Assembly: GCA_934526125.1 (NCBI GenBank)
Contig: CAKSZU010000063.1
Coordinates: 1-12,666 of the forward strand
DNA: 12,666 bases
Direction of reading: 5' to 3'
Source of the DNA: an uncultured Faecalibacterium sp.
GTDB lineage: Bacteria > Bacillota > Clostridia > Oscillospirales > Ruminococcaceae
Shown: positions 12,113-12,666 of the stretch, piece after piece
Layout: the number at the start of each line of letters is the position of its first letter
How positions within the stretch are numbered: the first letter of the stretch is position 1
Translations under genes and position numbers: made by a program
Notes under the pieces: generated by a model
The model's input: only the letters and a program-made list of their open reading frames with translations
What the model was told of the DNA's origin: nothing
Database searches by the model: none

Positions 12113-12666
12113 CTTGGTGGAGCGAAGCAACCCAAATCCGAACCATTGCCCTCTGGGGCATCTTTGGCGGCGATCTCATCGAAAGTGATGGTTTTTGTGC
12201 CGTCTTTGTAGTTGAATGTAATCAAAACTTTTTCATCATAGAGATAAACAGCGTTCACAAACGTATTGATAAGCGTTTCCCGGTGGCTTTTCACGTTCGG
12301 GTCGAGCTTGCGGAACCGGGTCAGCCAGAAACGAACCTGATTTTCGCTCAACCGTGGCCGAGCGATTTTTTCTTCGGCAATCCGAATCTCAAGTTCTTTC
12401 TGCTGGGCTTCCAGCTTTTCCAAACGCGATTTGGTGGAGTTGGTCAGCACACCTGCTTGAATGGCGTTCAGCATATTTTCAATGCCATTCTCTACCTCGC
12501 GCATCTGCTTTTCCAGCAAAGGGAGCGTGGTGTTTTCCTGATCCTGCAACTCCATCACTTCCGCAACGATGGCATCAATCACGGCATCATCCTGAATCAG
12601 CTTCATGGTTTCAGCTACGACCAAATCTTCCAGCCATTCCTTACGGACGGTCTTTTTCTTGCAGGT
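12094..12666 (-). CDS. Large serine recombinase, C-terminal part (5' end beyond the window)
   Basis: The last 190 residues of a large serine recombinase, the integrase/excisionase type of phages and conjugative transposons. From the edge it reads TCKKKTVRKEWLEDLVVAET, the end of the recombinase zinc-ribbon region, then a long coiled coil (about residues 45-105 of the visible part, with LLEKQMREVENGIENML and KSRLEKLEAQQKELEIRI). After that come the end domain with SENQVRFWLTRFRKLD, ETLINTFVNAVYLYDEKVLI and TFNYKDGTKTITFDEI, and a short tail. These are typical of clostridial members. The catalytic Ser domain lies past 12666. The gene reads toward the hairpin field, so the element it moves probably lies mostly to the right. 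Confidence 0.92.
   Translation of the reverse strand, partial: TCKKKTVRKEWLEDLVVAETMKLIQDDAVIDAIVAEVMELQDQENTTLPLLEKQMREVENGIENMLNAIQAGVLTNSTKSRLEKLEAQQKELEIRIAEEKIARPRLSENQVRFWLTRFRKLDPNVKSHRETLINTFVNAVYLYDEKVLITFNYKDGTKTITFDEIAAKDAPEGNGSDLGCFAPPRTPALS

Overview
The window looks like part of the chromosome of a GC-rich anaerobic Firmicute, most like gut Oscillospiraceae/Ruminococcaceae (Faecalibacterium and relatives). The signs are an alanyl-tRNA synthetase under T-box control, strong AGGAGG-type ribosome sites, near-consensus sigma-A promoters, a divergent Fe-S protein/Crp-Fnr pair, and prophage fragments of the clostridial type. The genus is an inference and was not checked by any search.

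Positions 1-8996 are ordinary core chromosome. From the left: the 5' end of alaS (minus) behind a T-box leader and a consensus promoter; a lipoprotein (minus) divergent from an RluA-family pseudouridine synthase (plus); a YczE/DUF6198-like membrane protein (plus) converging, through a two-way terminator, on an FMN-dependent alpha-hydroxy-acid oxidase-like enzyme (minus); a tRNA-Ser(GGA) with its own promoter and terminator; a two-gene unit of a class I glutamine amidotransferase (C26, PuuD-like) and a membrane-anchored protein of unknown function; a ferredoxin-like Fe-S protein (minus) divergent from a Crp/Fnr regulator (plus); and a Ser-rich membrane-anchored protein (minus). Nearly all of these units end in clear intrinsic terminators.

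Positions 9045-12666 are accessory DNA: a decayed prophage and mobile-element scar. It holds a 5'-truncated, frame-broken phage minor capsid fragment, an IS630-type transposase reduced to its first and last parts, an antitoxin-like gene broken by TGA, and an intact hicAB toxin-antitoxin operon with a perfect operator palindrome inside its promoter. After these come a 204-residue ORF that joins three phage lysis-module pieces in frame (XkdX-like, GH25 endolysin middle, SPP1-type holin C-terminus), a stand-alone Spo0A C-terminal domain protein, a hairpin-dense spacer, and the C-terminal part of a large serine recombinase running off the right edge.

The observations most worth a second look are: (1) the Fe-S protein gene has no stop codon in any frame before its own intrinsic terminator, a layout like the non-stop arfA mRNA; (2) the intact three-way phage lysis fusion with good expression signals; (3) the third, TGA-interrupted mosaic antitoxin ORF behind hicAB, with a strong ribosome site; (4) the hairpin and direct-repeat field beside the serine recombinase. 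I did not find a complete, clearly new multi-gene system.
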